From JBCDLI01 sp038745535 (GTDB taxonomy: Bacteria > Pseudomonadota > Alphaproteobacteria > Rhizobiales > Rhizobiaceae): DNA of 64,000 nt. Made by a program: the position numbers and the translations under genes. Of this stretch, positions 1-8,566 are shown one piece after another. Within the stretch, counting starts at the first letter, position 1, and each line of letters opens with the position of its first letter. The stretch is from NCBI GenBank assembly GCA_038745535.1, contig JBCDLI010000006.1, positions 4,911-68,910 on the forward strand, given 5' to 3'. The notes beneath the pieces were generated by a model. The model was given only the letters and a program-made list of their open reading frames with translations. It ran no database searches and was not told the origin of the DNA.

Positions 1-2
1 CA

Positions 3-65
3 AAGTTTGGCGAGTTCAAAGTGCACACGCCGTATCTTCGCACTGCAAAACTGCCTGCTGCTTAG
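3..65 (+). CDS. possible C-terminal end of an unidentified protein (partial)
   Basis: An open frame enters from the left edge and ends at TAG 63-65, giving a 20-residue tail ending LRTAKLPAA. It converges with coaBC, whose stop is 32 bp further on, which is a sensible gene layout. The piece is too short to identify and could be chance, because another forward frame is also open here. Confidence 0.3.
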   Translation, partial: KFGEFKVHTPYLRTAKLPAA

Positions 66-96
66 TTGTAGGCAAGCTGATAGGCGCGGCCTGTCG

Positions 97-1347
97 CTAA
101 ACTTCGACAGTTTGAAGTTTTTCGGCGACAAGTTGCGCCAATCGCTCCGCAACTTCGGCTTTCGACATTTCAGGCCAGTTTTCTGAGCCAGTGGCACGCA
201 CAATCGTGACGCGATTTTTATCGCCGCCCATCACACCACCCGCGCCGCCGATGCCGGACGACGCAGAGACGTCGTTGGCAACGATGCAGTCTGCGCCTTT
301 GCGTTTCAGTTTCGCGGACGCGTGCTCAACCACATCCGTAGTCTCGGCGGCAAAGCCAATGACCAGCCGCGGACGTTTGGTCTCATGCTTTCCGACAGAG
401 GCTAAAATGTCGACGTTCTCGGTTAGCGCGACATGGTTTATGCCACCCGCTGATTTTTTGATCTTCTCGCCGGCTTCATCAGCCGGACGATAGTCAGCGA
501 CGGCGGCGACGAATATCGCTGCATCGGCAGGCAATAGCTGGTGGACAGCGTCGTGCATCTCTCCCGCGGTCGTAACAGGCACAAACGTAACACTTTTCGG
601 TGCCGGGATTGATACCGGACCCGAAACAAGCTGGACATTTGCCCCTAAATCAGCAAGCGCAGCGGCAATCGCGTGACCCTGCTTTCCGGATGATCTGTTG
701 GCAATGTAACGCACGGGATCGATGGGTTCATGGGTAGGGCCGGACGTTACTATGATCTTTTTGCCGGCTAAGGGCTTTGGGGCGTCATCAAGCAGCGACT
801 CAACATTGGCGACGATTGCCAGCGGCTCCGACATGCGACCAACACCCGCCTCGTCGCTTTCTGCCATCTCTCCCGTTTCCGGTCCGATGAAATGGACGCC
901 GTCGTTGAGCAGCGTTTGCGCATTGCGTTGCGTTGCGGCGTGAGACCACATTTGAGGGTTCATCGCGGGCGCGAGGAGGACAGGCTTATCGGTTGCTAAG
1001 AGCACAGCAGTTGCCAGATCATCGGCGAGCCCGTTTGCCATTTTCGCCATCAAATCGGCGGTGGCAGGTGCGATGACGATCAGGTCCGCTTCACGCGATA
1101 ACCTGATGTGACCAATGTCGTGTTCAGCATCGCGGTCCCAAAGCTCGGTGAAGACCGTGTCGCCCGAAATTGCGCCAACGGCCATGGGCGTGATGAATTG
1201 TTGTGCTGCCTTTGTCATCACGCAACGGACGGACGCGCCGCGTTCGCGAAGACGTCGGATCAGATCCAGCGACTTATAAGCCGCCACCCCGCCGGAAATA
1301 ACCAGCAGGATGCGCTTGCCACTCACTGTGAGATTGATTTCAGCCAT
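97..1347 (-). CDS. coaBC: bifunctional phosphopantothenoylcysteine decarboxylase / phosphopantothenate-cysteine ligase
   Basis: This cytoplasmic enzyme carries out two steps of coenzyme A synthesis: CTP-dependent joining of cysteine to 4'-phosphopantothenate, then FMN-dependent decarboxylation. The 416-residue protein has the CoaC flavoprotein half first (LLVISGGVAAYKSLDLIRRL near the N-terminus, APAMNPQMW near residue 110) and the CoaB half after about residue 195 (VTSGPTHEPIDPVRYIANRS, then SSGKQG). Length fits the family. The frame is open 51 codons further upstream into ubiB, but ATG 1347 (MAEINLTVSG) starts at the conserved domain and has a GAAGG-like site before it. It is the last gene of the minus-strand run ubiE-ubiB-coaBC, an order common in rhizobia. 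Confidence 0.95.
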   Translation of the reverse strand: MAEINLTVSGKRILLVISGGVAAYKSLDLIRRLRERGASVRCVMTKAAQQFITPMAVGAISGDTVFTELWDRDAEHDIGHIRLSREADLIVIAPATADLMAKMANGLADDLATAVLLATDKPVLLAPAMNPQMWSHAATQRNAQTLLNDGVHFIGPETGEMAESDEAGVGRMSEPLAIVANVESLLDDAPKPLAGKKIIVTSGPTHEPIDPVRYIANRSSGKQGHAIAAALADLGANVQLVSGPVSIPAPKSVTFVPVTTAGEMHDAVHQLLPADAAIFVAAVADYRPADEAGEKIKKSAGGINHVALTENVDILASVGKHETKRPRLVIGFAAETTDVVEHASAKLKRKGADCIVANDVSASSGIGGAGGVMGGDKNRVTIVRATGSENWPEMSKAEVAERLAQLVAEKLQTVEV

Positions 1348-1399
1348 CAACGGGACCTTCGGTGGGCGTCCCGCTTTATCGTTCGGCCTGTCGGAGCGG

Positions 1400-2980
1400 T
1401 CAACTGACCGCCCACGCCACGTAAACCGCGGACGCAGCAATGACGCCAAGCGCATAGCGGCCCCACCGGCTTTCGCGCGCTTCGGCCTTGCCGATTGCAT
1501 TTACGGTTTCGGGCGCGAGTTTGAAGCCGTCATTGGCAGCTTTTTCGACCTCGAGCGAGAGCATCTCGGTACGCTGCGCAAGATCCGGCAATTGTCGCGC
1601 CATGCTGACAACCGCCTGTACGCCGTCGCGGGCGTCTTTCGCGAGACCTGCTGGACCAAGGTTTTTCGTGACCCAGTCTCGTACAATTGGCTCGGACGCT
1701 TTCCACATGTTGAAGTTTGGATCGAGCATGCGGGCATTGCCCTCGGCGACGACCATGGTTTTCTGCAACAGCAGAAGTTCCGGTCGGGTCTGCATGTCGA
1801 ATATCTCCGTCACATCGAAGAGCAACGTCAACAAATTACCCATGGAGATCGTGTCAGCTGGCTGATCATGGATCGGCTCGCCCACCGCGCGAAGCGCTTG
1901 CGCGAATGCTTCAACATCGTGGTGTTTGGGCACGTAGCCGGCTTCAAAGTGCACTTCCGCAATGCGGCGATAGTCGCGGCGAATGAAACCGAACAATATC
2001 TCTGCTAGGAAACGCCTTTCTCTAATGCCGATCCGGCCGGAGATGCCCATGTCGACGGCAACAATATCGCCATTTGGGTCCACGAAGAGATTACCTGGAT
2101 GCATATCGGCATGGAAGAAACCGTCGCGGACCGCATGGCGCAGGAACGACTGGATCATCTTGACGGCCAGCTCGTGCATGTCGTGACCGGCAGCGCGGAT
2201 CGCTTCGAGATCATTCATCTTGATCCCGTCGACCCACTCCATGGTCAGCACGTCACGGCCTGTCCGCTCCCAGTCTACCTTTGGCACCCGGAAACCAGGA
2301 TCGTTTTTCGTGTTTTCACCGATCTCGGAAAGTGCGGCTGCCTCTAGCCGAAGATCCATCTCGATGCGGGTGGACTGCGCCAGCGTCTCTGCAATTGCCA
2401 CCGGGCGGAGACGACGCGAGGAGGGTATGTACTTTTCCTGCAGCTGCGCAAACGTAAAGAAGGTCTCTAGGTCCTTATCGAAGCGCTCACGAACGCCGGG
2501 ACGGACGACCTTCACCGCCACCTTGCGCTCTTTGCCGTCGCGGTCCTTTACCCATGCTGGATGAACCTGCGCAATGGACGCGGCCGCAATGGGTGCATCA
2601 ATACGGTCATAAAGTTCGGTGATCGATAGACCCAGCGAATCAACAATGCGCGCAAAGCTTTCTGCATTCGAAAAGCTCTCCATCCGGTCCTGCAGGTGCG
2701 CCAGCTCCAGCGCCATGTCCAAGCCGATAATGTCCGGTCGGGTCGCCAAAAACTGGCCAAGCTTTGCGTAGGACGGGCCAAGCCGAGCAATTGCTGCCGT
2801 CATCCGTTCGGCATGGCCTTTGTCTTCGCTGCGCTTTCTTGCAACGGCGGTTGCTACCTTGTGCGCGGTGAGCGCGGGGCCAGCCAAACCCTGACGGGGA
2901 ATCGCTGCCACGACGCCCTCGCGAGACAGAACCCAAACGGCTCTGAACAGGCGTAGAAATGCAATTGGTGACGATGCCAT
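1400..2980 (-). CDS. ubiB: ubiquinone biosynthesis protein UbiB (ABC1/AarF atypical kinase family)
   Basis: UbiB is a membrane-associated atypical protein-kinase-like ATPase required for ubiquinone synthesis, probably for handling of lipid intermediates. The 526-residue protein shows the family's KxGQ motif (YAKLGQFLATRPDIIG), the alanine-rich nucleotide loop (PIAAASIAQVHPAW), a kinase-like catalytic segment (HADMHPGNLFVD) and the metal-binding loop VAVDMGISGRIG. The C-terminal 20 residues are hydrophobic (YALGVIAASAVYVAWAVS), as expected for a membrane anchor. It starts 3 bp after the ubiE stop, so the two are almost certainly co-transcribed, and coaBC begins 52 bp after its end. Confidence 0.96.
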   Translation of the reverse strand: MASSPIAFLRLFRAVWVLSREGVVAAIPRQGLAGPALTAHKVATAVARKRSEDKGHAERMTAAIARLGPSYAKLGQFLATRPDIIGLDMALELAHLQDRMESFSNAESFARIVDSLGLSITELYDRIDAPIAAASIAQVHPAWVKDRDGKERKVAVKVVRPGVRERFDKDLETFFTFAQLQEKYIPSSRRLRPVAIAETLAQSTRIEMDLRLEAAALSEIGENTKNDPGFRVPKVDWERTGRDVLTMEWVDGIKMNDLEAIRAAGHDMHELAVKMIQSFLRHAVRDGFFHADMHPGNLFVDPNGDIVAVDMGISGRIGIRERRFLAEILFGFIRRDYRRIAEVHFEAGYVPKHHDVEAFAQALRAVGEPIHDQPADTISMGNLLTLLFDVTEIFDMQTRPELLLLQKTMVVAEGNARMLDPNFNMWKASEPIVRDWVTKNLGPAGLAKDARDGVQAVVSMARQLPDLAQRTEMLSLEVEKAANDGFKLAPETVNAIGKAEARESRWGRYALGVIAASAVYVAWAVS

Positions 2981-2983
2981 CGG

Positions 2984-3760
2984 TTAGATTTTCCACCCGC
3001 TGTGAAGCGCTGCGATGCCGCCTGTGTAGTTTCGGTGCGACACCCGCGAGAAACCGGCGTTTTCAATCATTGTTGCGAAATCGCGTTGGTTGGGAAACTT
3101 GCGGATGGACTCAACCAGATACTGGTAGGGGTCGCCATCGCCTGTCACCATCTGACCTAGACGAGGGATGACGTTGAACGACCAGGCTTCGTAAAACTGT
3201 TCCAAGAGCGGGACATCTACTGCGGAGAACTCCAGACATAGAAATCTACCGCCGCGCTTCAACACGCGGTGCGCTTCACGGAGCGCTTTGTTGATGTCGG
3301 GAACATTTCGGATACCCAGCGCAATCGTGTAGGCGTCGAACGTGCGGTCTTCAAACGGCAGTTCTTCGGCATTTGCTTCCACAAAATCGACGTTTGCGCC
3401 GATGCCTTTCTTCTCCGCGCGGTCGCGGCCGACTTCCAGCATTGAGCCGTTGATATCAAGCACGGTGACCGACGCGTTTCCGTCCGAGCGATCCACGATA
3501 CGAAACGCGATATCCCCGGTTCCGCCTGCAACGTCGAGCGATGTCCAACCCGCGCGTTTCGGCGGCGATAGCGTGGAGACCATCGCGTCTTTCCATGCGC
3601 GGTGAACGCCGACAGACATGAAATCGTTCATAAGGTCATAGCGGCTTGCAACCTTGTGGAAGACATCGTCGACCTTCGCTTGCTTCTCGCCCTCACCAAC
3701 GCTCTGGAAGCCAAATGACCTCTTCATGGCATCGTCGGCACGGGTGCGTTGGTCAGACAT
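2984..3760 (-). CDS. ubiE: demethylmenaquinone/2-methoxy-6-polyprenyl-1,4-benzoquinol C-methyltransferase
   Basis: UbiE is the SAM-dependent C-methyltransferase of ubiquinone (and, where present, menaquinone) synthesis. The 258-residue protein has the UbiE N-terminal signature (VASRYDLMNDFMSVGVHRAW), the SAM-binding glycine loop (LDVAGGTGDIAFRI), an acidic ribose-binding strand (VTVLDINGSML) and the C-terminal HSGWKI typical of the family. It leads the minus-strand operon with ubiB and coaBC. It is divergent from the adenosine deaminase gene, with 137 bp between the two starts. In rhizobia ubiE usually sits head-to-head with mutM; here mutM is about 35 kb away. Confidence 0.96.
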   Translation of the reverse strand: MSDQRTRADDAMKRSFGFQSVGEGEKQAKVDDVFHKVASRYDLMNDFMSVGVHRAWKDAMVSTLSPPKRAGWTSLDVAGGTGDIAFRIVDRSDGNASVTVLDINGSMLEVGRDRAEKKGIGANVDFVEANAEELPFEDRTFDAYTIALGIRNVPDINKALREAHRVLKRGGRFLCLEFSAVDVPLLEQFYEAWSFNVIPRLGQMVTGDGDPYQYLVESIRKFPNQRDFATMIENAGFSRVSHRNYTGGIAALHSGWKI

Positions 3761-3803
3761 TGTTTGGTTTTCTCACGCGGTTGAAGTTCGTCGTCGGTGC
3801 AGT

Positions 3804-3816
3804 AACGCTAAGCGTT
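3804..3816. promoter_or_regulatory. small palindrome in the ubiE/add divergent region
   Basis: AACGCT-A-AGCGTT is a perfect 6+1+6 inverted repeat in the 137-bp gap between two divergent genes. A second short inverted pair (CACCG...CGGTG) follows within 30 bp. Position and symmetry suit a regulator-binding site, but no regulator is suggested by the neighbours. Confidence 0.25.
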
Positions 3817-3897
3817 GCGCTTGTCACCGATAACAGACGGTGGGGACCGTGTGACACGCTTTCAAGGTTACCGTGAGAACACAGCGCAGGAGAATGA

Positions 3898-4875
3898 ATG
3901 GGAAGCAAAATCGCAGAGATGAAAAAGGCTGAGCTGCATTGCCACATCGAAGGTGCCGCGAGACCTGCATTAGCGATGGCTCAAGCACGCCGATATGGCG
4001 AAAACATCTCCGATATCGTTCAAGGCGATGGCTATGTCTGGTCTGATTTCACCGGCTTTTTGAGGTGCTATGATCGCGTGGCGCGCTTATTTAAAACCCG
4101 CGAGGACTACACCAGACTGGCAGAAGCCTATTTGCGTGATCTTGCCGAACAGAACTGCATCTACTCGGAAATTTTCATCTCGACCGATCATGCAATCCGT
4201 GCGGGCCTAGATCCATTCGAGTATATCGAAGGCTTGGCCGATGGAATTCAGACCGCACGGACAGAGCATGGGATCGAGTGCAGGATGATCGCGACCGGCG
4301 TTCGGCACGAGGGCCCGGAGTCAGTGCTGCAGGCTGCAAAGTTGGCGGCAGACAATCCACACCCTTTGATCACCGGTTGGGGTATGGCGGGCGATGAACG
4401 CGTGTACGAGCCGGGCGACTTTGCAAAGGCGTTCGATATTGCGCGCGACGCAGGGCTTGGTATCACGGTCCATGCCGGTGAATTTTGCGGGCCGGATCGC
4501 ATCAGAGAGACACTGGAATGTTTGCGACCAGCACGGCTCGGTCATGGCGTGCGCGCGATAGAAGATAGCGCATTAGTGAACCGGATTGTGGAAGCGGAAA
4601 TCGTTCTTGAGGTCTGCCCTGGCTCAAATGTGGCGCTCGGCGTTTACGCCAATTGGGCGGCTCATCCCGCAAAAGCGCTTTATGATCAGGGTGTGCTCAT
4701 CACACTGAATTCCGATGATCCGCCGCATTTCAACACCTCCATCGGTCACGAGTATGAGAGCGCCAGCGCTCGGCTCGGTTTTGATGCGGAAATGCTGCGC
4801 GCTTGCACCCGCAATGCGATCAGCGCTGCTTTTTGTGCTGATGATGTGAAGGTGAAGCTGCGATCAGCGATTTAG
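3898..4875 (+). CDS. add: adenosine deaminase
   Basis: This zinc hydrolase converts adenosine (and deoxyadenosine) to inosine in purine salvage. The 325-residue protein carries the family motifs in order: HCHIEG at the first metal site (usually HCHLEG), the HAGEFCG motif near residue 190, LGHGVRAIED, and the catalytic NSDDPPHF near residue 282. Length is normal. The start follows AGGAG seven bases upstream. In many rhizobial genomes add sits beside deoB in a nucleoside-catabolism group; here deoB lies about 32 kb away, beyond the polysaccharide island and pilin genes. An adenine deaminase is an alternative, since the two families are close. Confidence 0.88.
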   Translation: MGSKIAEMKKAELHCHIEGAARPALAMAQARRYGENISDIVQGDGYVWSDFTGFLRCYDRVARLFKTREDYTRLAEAYLRDLAEQNCIYSEIFISTDHAIRAGLDPFEYIEGLADGIQTARTEHGIECRMIATGVRHEGPESVLQAAKLAADNPHPLITGWGMAGDERVYEPGDFAKAFDIARDAGLGITVHAGEFCGPDRIRETLECLRPARLGHGVRAIEDSALVNRIVEAEIVLEVCPGSNVALGVYANWAAHPAKALYDQGVLITLNSDDPPHFNTSIGHEYESASARLGFDAEMLRACTRNAISAAFCADDVKVKLRSAI

Positions 4876-5125
4876 AGCGGTTGGAAGTCGCACTTTGTTT
4901 TTGCGCCACTCTCGTCGATTGGTCCGCAATACGACTGTCACGCATCGGCGAATATCTGTTGCTCATTCAGTGTTCTCGCTTCGCGAATTTCGCTCAAGCT
5001 CTCGGCATTTGCGGTGCAATTGCCTGCCGGTTCGACGTGCCGGTATTCACTTCTGGCTGGTCGCACTCGATGTTTGGTTTGCAAACATCTGTTGCTTGTT
5101 CAGCATTTTCGCTGCGCGAAATTGC
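4876..5125. repeat. intergenic stretch with two diverged direct repeats
   Basis: No gene is evident between add and the tRNA. Two segments, 4951-4994 and 5084-5126, are similar in roughly four of five positions (both read AAYATCTGTTGCT at the start, then a TTCAG and a TCGCxxCGCGAA core). They lie 133 bp apart. The second copy runs right up to the encoded CCA of the tRNA-Ser gene. Confidence 0.5.
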
Positions 5126-5215
5126 TGGCGGTGAGACAGGGATTCGAACCCTGGAGACGGTTTCCCGCCTACACGCGTTCCAGGCGTGCGCCTTCAACCA
5201 CTCGGCCACCTCACC
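5126..5215 (-). tRNA. tRNA-Ser (anticodon GGA)
   Basis: The minus-strand sequence begins GGTGAGGTGGCCGAGTGG and folds as a class II (long variable arm) tRNA. The anticodon arm is CACGC-CTGGAAC-GCGTG with GGA in the loop centre, reading UCC/UCU serine codons. The T arm is GGGTTCGAATCCC-like, and the acceptor stem pairs GGTGAGG with TCTCACC. The discriminator is G and CCA is encoded (5126-5128). The 5' third of this gene recurs twice just upstream in a tandem repeat cluster. Confidence 0.95.
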
Positions 5216-5503
5216 ACTTATAACTCCAGCTGGAAAACCAGAGTGGTTGAACAAAGCGCACGCGCCGTCCTAATGATTTGTGTTTTCCAGCATGCTGGAA
5301 AATCACTGGTGCGCCTTCAACCACTCGGCCACCTCACCATTAATAACTCCAGCTGGAAAACCAGAGCGGTTGAAGAAAGCGCACGCGCCGTCCTAATGAT
5401 TTGTGTTTTCCAGCATGCCGGAAAATCACGCCTCTGATGATTTGTGTTTTCCGACATGCCGGAAAATCACTGGTGCGCCTTCAACCAATCGGCCACCTCA
5501 CCA
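5187..5503. repeat. tandem repeat cluster built from tRNA-Ser 5'-end fragments and palindromes
   Basis: About 29 bp of the tRNA-Ser 5' end (to the start of the anticodon stem) occurs three times: within the gene, at 5310-5338 and at 5474-5502. The spacings are 123 and 164 bp (123 plus a 41-bp partial unit). Each full unit also holds a near-copy of the D-arm region in the opposite orientation (5241-5266 and 5364-5389) and a TTTTCCxxCATGCxGGAAAA palindrome. The palindrome at 5283-5302 is perfect over 20 bases; those at 5406-5425 and 5447-5466 are slightly degraded. The cluster lies where the tRNA promoter should be. It is not CRISPR: there are no uniform repeats or unique spacers. Confidence 0.85.
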
Positions 5504-5639
5504 CTGGAGCGGTCGTCTATCTTTCAAATCTCGTTTGTACAAGCACGACTTGACCAACTTCTGCCATCAATGGCGCCAATTGTGCTGCGAAACAAAACTG
5601 GCTACGGCGTCGCGTCAAAGTCATAACCCCGATTGACCA

Positions 5640-5972
5640 ATGATCCGACTGCTTCTGCGCGCCATAGCGTTTTTATTTGTTGCCCTCGCATCTGTTCACG
5701 GCATCGTGGATGTCGCACGTTCGCTGGGCAGTGACGCGCTTTTGCTGACGTCAATTGATGAAACACTCAACGTTCTTATTCCGACCGCGTACTCAGACTT
5801 CCTGCAGTCTTTGAAAAACGGCGATTTTGCGCTGCCATTTTCGATACCCGATGGCACAATTGAATTCATTGTTTCACTCCCCACATCGCTGGTAGCACTT
5901 ACGATTGGAGCGCTATTTTTTCTGTTAAGCGGCTTCCGGCGACGCAGGACGGGACGATTTACCGTCGGTTAA
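5640..5972 (+). CDS. small two-segment membrane protein, unknown function
   Basis: I do not recognise a named family. The 110-residue product has a hydrophobic N-terminal segment (about residues 2-22, after MIRLLLRAIAFLF) and a second one near residues 83-103 (SLVALTIGALFFLLSG). It ends in a strongly basic RRRRTGR tail that would remain in the cytoplasm by the positive-inside rule. Between them is a soluble loop of about 60 residues. It lies 49 bp ahead of msrA on the same strand and may be co-transcribed with it. ATG 5640 directly precedes the first hydrophobic segment. Confidence 0.65.
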   Translation: MIRLLLRAIAFLFVALASVHGIVDVARSLGSDALLLTSIDETLNVLIPTAYSDFLQSLKNGDFALPFSIPDGTIEFIVSLPTSLVALTIGALFFLLSGFRRRRTGRFTVG

Positions 5973-6021
5973 ACCGTTGCATTCCCGCGAAGCGTTCAAT
6001 GATGAAGCGAGGAGATGAGTT

Positions 6022-6687
6022 ATGTTTTTGACTGACCTGCTACGAAAAAAGACCGAAATGGTGTCGGCAGACAAAGCACTTGGCGGCCGTGAACAGCCGA
6101 TTGCCAGTGGAGAAACGCATTTCGTCAATGGCAACTCATTTAAAGGCCCTTTTCCCGACCATTTGGAAATCGCCTATCTCGGCTTGGGCTGTTTTTGGGG
6201 TGCTGAACGATTGTTCTGGAAGCTCGATGGCGTGTTCGTGACGGCGGTGGGCTATCAAGGCGGGTTCACACCAAATCCGACATACCAAGAAACCTGCACG
6301 GGCCAGACCGGTCACGCCGAAACAGTGATGGTCGTTTTTGATCCGAGCGTCGTTTCTTTCAAAGAACTCCTGAAAGTTTTCTTTGAAGAGCACGACCCGA
6401 CCCAGGGCATGCGTCAGGGCAATGATGTGGGGACGACTTACAGGTCAGCGATTTACACATCGACAGACGAACAATTGGCTGAAGCCAAAGCGATGGTGGA
6501 ACACTATCAAGAGCGGCTTAAAGCTCACGGTGTGACCGCTGCGATTACGACCGAGGTGGGTATGGCAGACACATTCTTCTACGCCGAAGAATATCATCAG
6601 CAATATCTTGCTAAGAACCCCGGAGGCTATTGCGGGCTGGATGGAACGGGCGTGTCATGTCCGGTGCCTACAGGTGTCAGCGCATAA
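6022..6687 (+). CDS. msrA: peptide-methionine (S)-S-oxide reductase
   Basis: MsrA reduces methionine-S-sulfoxide in proteins or free, repairing oxidative damage in the cytoplasm with thioredoxin as reductant. The 221-residue protein has the catalytic GCFWGAE motif (Cys57), GYQGGFTPNPTYQETCTG, GHAETVMVVFDP and a C-terminal resolving-cysteine tail (GYCGLDGTGVSCPVPTGV). GAGGAG precedes ATG 6022 at good spacing. The last 59 codons are duplicated at 33543-33719. The gene is intact, but its 3' end forms the left border of the polysaccharide island, so its tail may be chimeric. Confidence 0.96.
   Translation: MFLTDLLRKKTEMVSADKALGGREQPIASGETHFVNGNSFKGPFPDHLEIAYLGLGCFWGAERLFWKLDGVFVTAVGYQGGFTPNPTYQETCTGQTGHAETVMVVFDPSVVSFKELLKVFFEEHDPTQGMRQGNDVGTTYRSAIYTSTDEQLAEAKAMVEHYQERLKAHGVTAAITTEVGMADTFFYAEEYHQQYLAKNPGGYCGLDGTGVSCPVPTGVSA
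6511..6687 (+). repeat. left copy of 177-bp direct repeat (msrA 3' end)
   Basis: This segment matches 33543-33719 over 177 bp with three visible base differences (acacatt/acacgtt, ttcttct/ttctact, aatatca/aatacca). Both copies end exactly at the msrA TAA stop. Sequences beyond the stop differ, so the repeat marks the two borders of an inserted or exchanged segment. Confidence 0.93.
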
Positions 6688-7087
6688 GGCCCACACCGAC
6701 ACCTCCGGAAAGGCTAGATTTGTAAGACAACATTCGTTGTTTGACGTTGATTTAAGAAAGTGGAGAAGCGGTAGCGTCAAAACTCCACGCCAATGTCAAC
6801 CCATTACTTCTTGCCAAAAAAAGCGATAAAGAGGATGAAAGATTTGCCGAACGATGTAGACTCGATTGTTGATCAGGCGTCTCCGTCATCCAAAACTCGT
6901 CCAAGCATCGTATTGCCTCACGCATTAGAGCGATTGCGCGTCATCCATCTGACAACGTGACTTTTCCTTCGTTTCGGCGACGTAAGTCAACAGGGTTTAA
7001 GTCTGATTTCGTTGTCATCCGGTTTGCAGCTTTGTGCCAATGCGCCTACTACGGCGCTACGTCTTCTATATGCAAAAACAACCGCCC
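6688..7087. other. left island margin, mostly non-coding
   Basis: No convincing gene is present. One short frame at 6835-6960 (41 codons, starting MKDLPNDVDSIVDQ) has AAAGAGG directly in front of its ATG and could be a small gene or the head of a lost one. It resembles no family I know. The rest shows no structure I can name. Confidence 0.4.
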
Positions 7088-7732
7088 ATGATCATCTCAC
7101 ACAAGCTACAGCTTTTTCATGTTCACGTCCCTAAAACTGGCGGCACCACTATAAATGCAGTTATAAAATCCTGGGATCCATCAGCTGAGAACCTCACAGA
7201 AAGAGGTCATGAACCGCTGAGCTTTATCGCGAACACATTTCCTAAAATCTTTTCCGAGTACTTATCCATCGCGTGTGTGAGAAATCCTTGGGCACGCGTT
7301 GTCTCCCTCTATGATTACCGAAAAATCTCTATCGACAGAATTCCTCAAGGAGGTTGGCCTCCCCATTGGCCAAGCCGGGATCAGGTTAATTCAATGAGCT
7401 TCCACGAGTTCTTGAATGAGGCAATGGTTGAGGATGAGTGCGAAATTTGCCCTCCACGAGACGCGGAAAAATGTGTCTGGCTCGAACCATCATGTTCGGC
7501 TTGGATTTCAATAGGAAGAAAAATTGCGATCGATCGAGTCCTGAGAACGGAAACCCTAGGGGACGATCTCAAGAAACTCGGATCGGAATTAGGTGTAACT
7601 GGTCGCGACATTCCCCGCCTGAATCAGGGAGTAAAAAGGAACTATCAGGATGCTTACGACAGAAGTCAGCGCGAATTCGTAGGAAAGCGATACGACATTG
7701 ACGTTGAGAACTTCGGCTATCGGTTTAATTAG
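7088..7732 (+). CDS. sulfotransferase family 2 protein
   Basis: The product is predicted to transfer sulfate from PAPS to a sugar hydroxyl. The 214-residue protein begins MIISHK, the usual opening of this family. The PAPS 5'-phosphosulfate loop is VHVPKTGGTT (residues 12-21) and the 3'-phosphate motif is RNPWARVVSLYDY near residue 75. The frame extends 18 codons upstream, but ATG 7088 puts MIISHK at the N-terminus, as in the paralogue at 32789. It is the first intact gene inside the island's left border. The acceptor sugar cannot be told from sequence. Confidence 0.85.
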   Translation: MIISHKLQLFHVHVPKTGGTTINAVIKSWDPSAENLTERGHEPLSFIANTFPKIFSEYLSIACVRNPWARVVSLYDYRKISIDRIPQGGWPPHWPSRDQVNSMSFHEFLNEAMVEDECEICPPRDAEKCVWLEPSCSAWISIGRKIAIDRVLRTETLGDDLKKLGSELGVTGRDIPRLNQGVKRNYQDAYDRSQREFVGKRYDIDVENFGYRFN

Positions 7733-7917
7733 ACGCGGTTTAAAAGTACCCAAACGAGCTCGCTAGAAAACCCCGTGTCAGTGAATTACTAGCCAAAATT
7801 TGGATACTCCCCGCGGAGCCACGAATTTTCGTCCATAGTTTTCATTACCCACCAGTCGAAACTACCAGCTTCTTCGTTTCGAGGCTCAAGCAACCAGACC
7901 GGGAGGGCAGGCTGTCG

Positions 7918-8555
7918 ATGATCTCAAGCAAATACAAATTCATTTTTATCCATATCCCATAGACAGGGGGGACTTCTATTCAATCCCTCCTTTTACCGCA
8001 CAGTGATGACCGAAAAGTATTTGCTGATCATCAAGATGGCGTCGAACGTTTCAATGTTCAGGGACCGGTTACACCAAGAAAGCATGCGATGCTGTCAGCA
8101 TATGGTAAGCGCCTCGCAGACAGGTTTGGAGATTTTACCATTACCACCGCCATCCATTCGAGCGAGCGGTCTCCGGTTATTTTTCACCCCACAAGTGGAT
8201 GGTAGAGGAGGGCGGCACTTGGGTTGCCCAACCACCGCGATGAGATGAGGAGGCCTTTTTGCACCAGCTCGATAGGATCGACCACCGTCCGGCCGTAGAC
8301 TTTTTGAAAGTTGAGAACACGGTCATCAAGCCTGATTTAGTCGTGCGGTATGAGAACCTTGAAAGTGACGTGGCTCACATGCTCAGAATTCTTCAAGTAC
8401 CCTCAGAATTCCAATTATTACAACGCCGAAACCGGACCGCGGCGCATGACGATCTGCGGGCTAAAGTTCTGTCTTCAAAAGCTCTCTCCCGCCGTGTCGA
8501 AGAATTTTACGAAGAGGATATGGCATATTTCGACTACGCGCCGTTTCACCCGTAG
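7918..8555 (+). pseudogene. decayed sulfotransferase family 2 gene
   Basis: Reading from ATG 7918 gives MISSKYKFIFIHIP, then a TAG at 7960-7962 exactly where the P-loop lysine codon belongs, then TGGTSIQS, the rest of the PAPS loop. The frame continues to another stop near 8207. The family's C-terminal half resumes in a different frame from about 8259 (VVRYENLESDVAHMLRIL near the middle, then EEFYEEDMAYFDYAPF, stop at 8555). At least one nonsense mutation and one frameshift are present, so no full-length enzyme can be made. Confidence 0.82.
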
Positions 8556-8566
8556 TCGTTTAATTC

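Noticed and set aside
1310..2008. Long plus-strand open frame (232 codons) across coaBC/ubiB
   Set aside because: It is antisense to two well-supported genes and its translation shows no domain.
5187..5503. CRISPR array
   Set aside because: Repeat units are long, unequal, contain tRNA sequence in both orientations and have no unique spacers or cas genes nearby.
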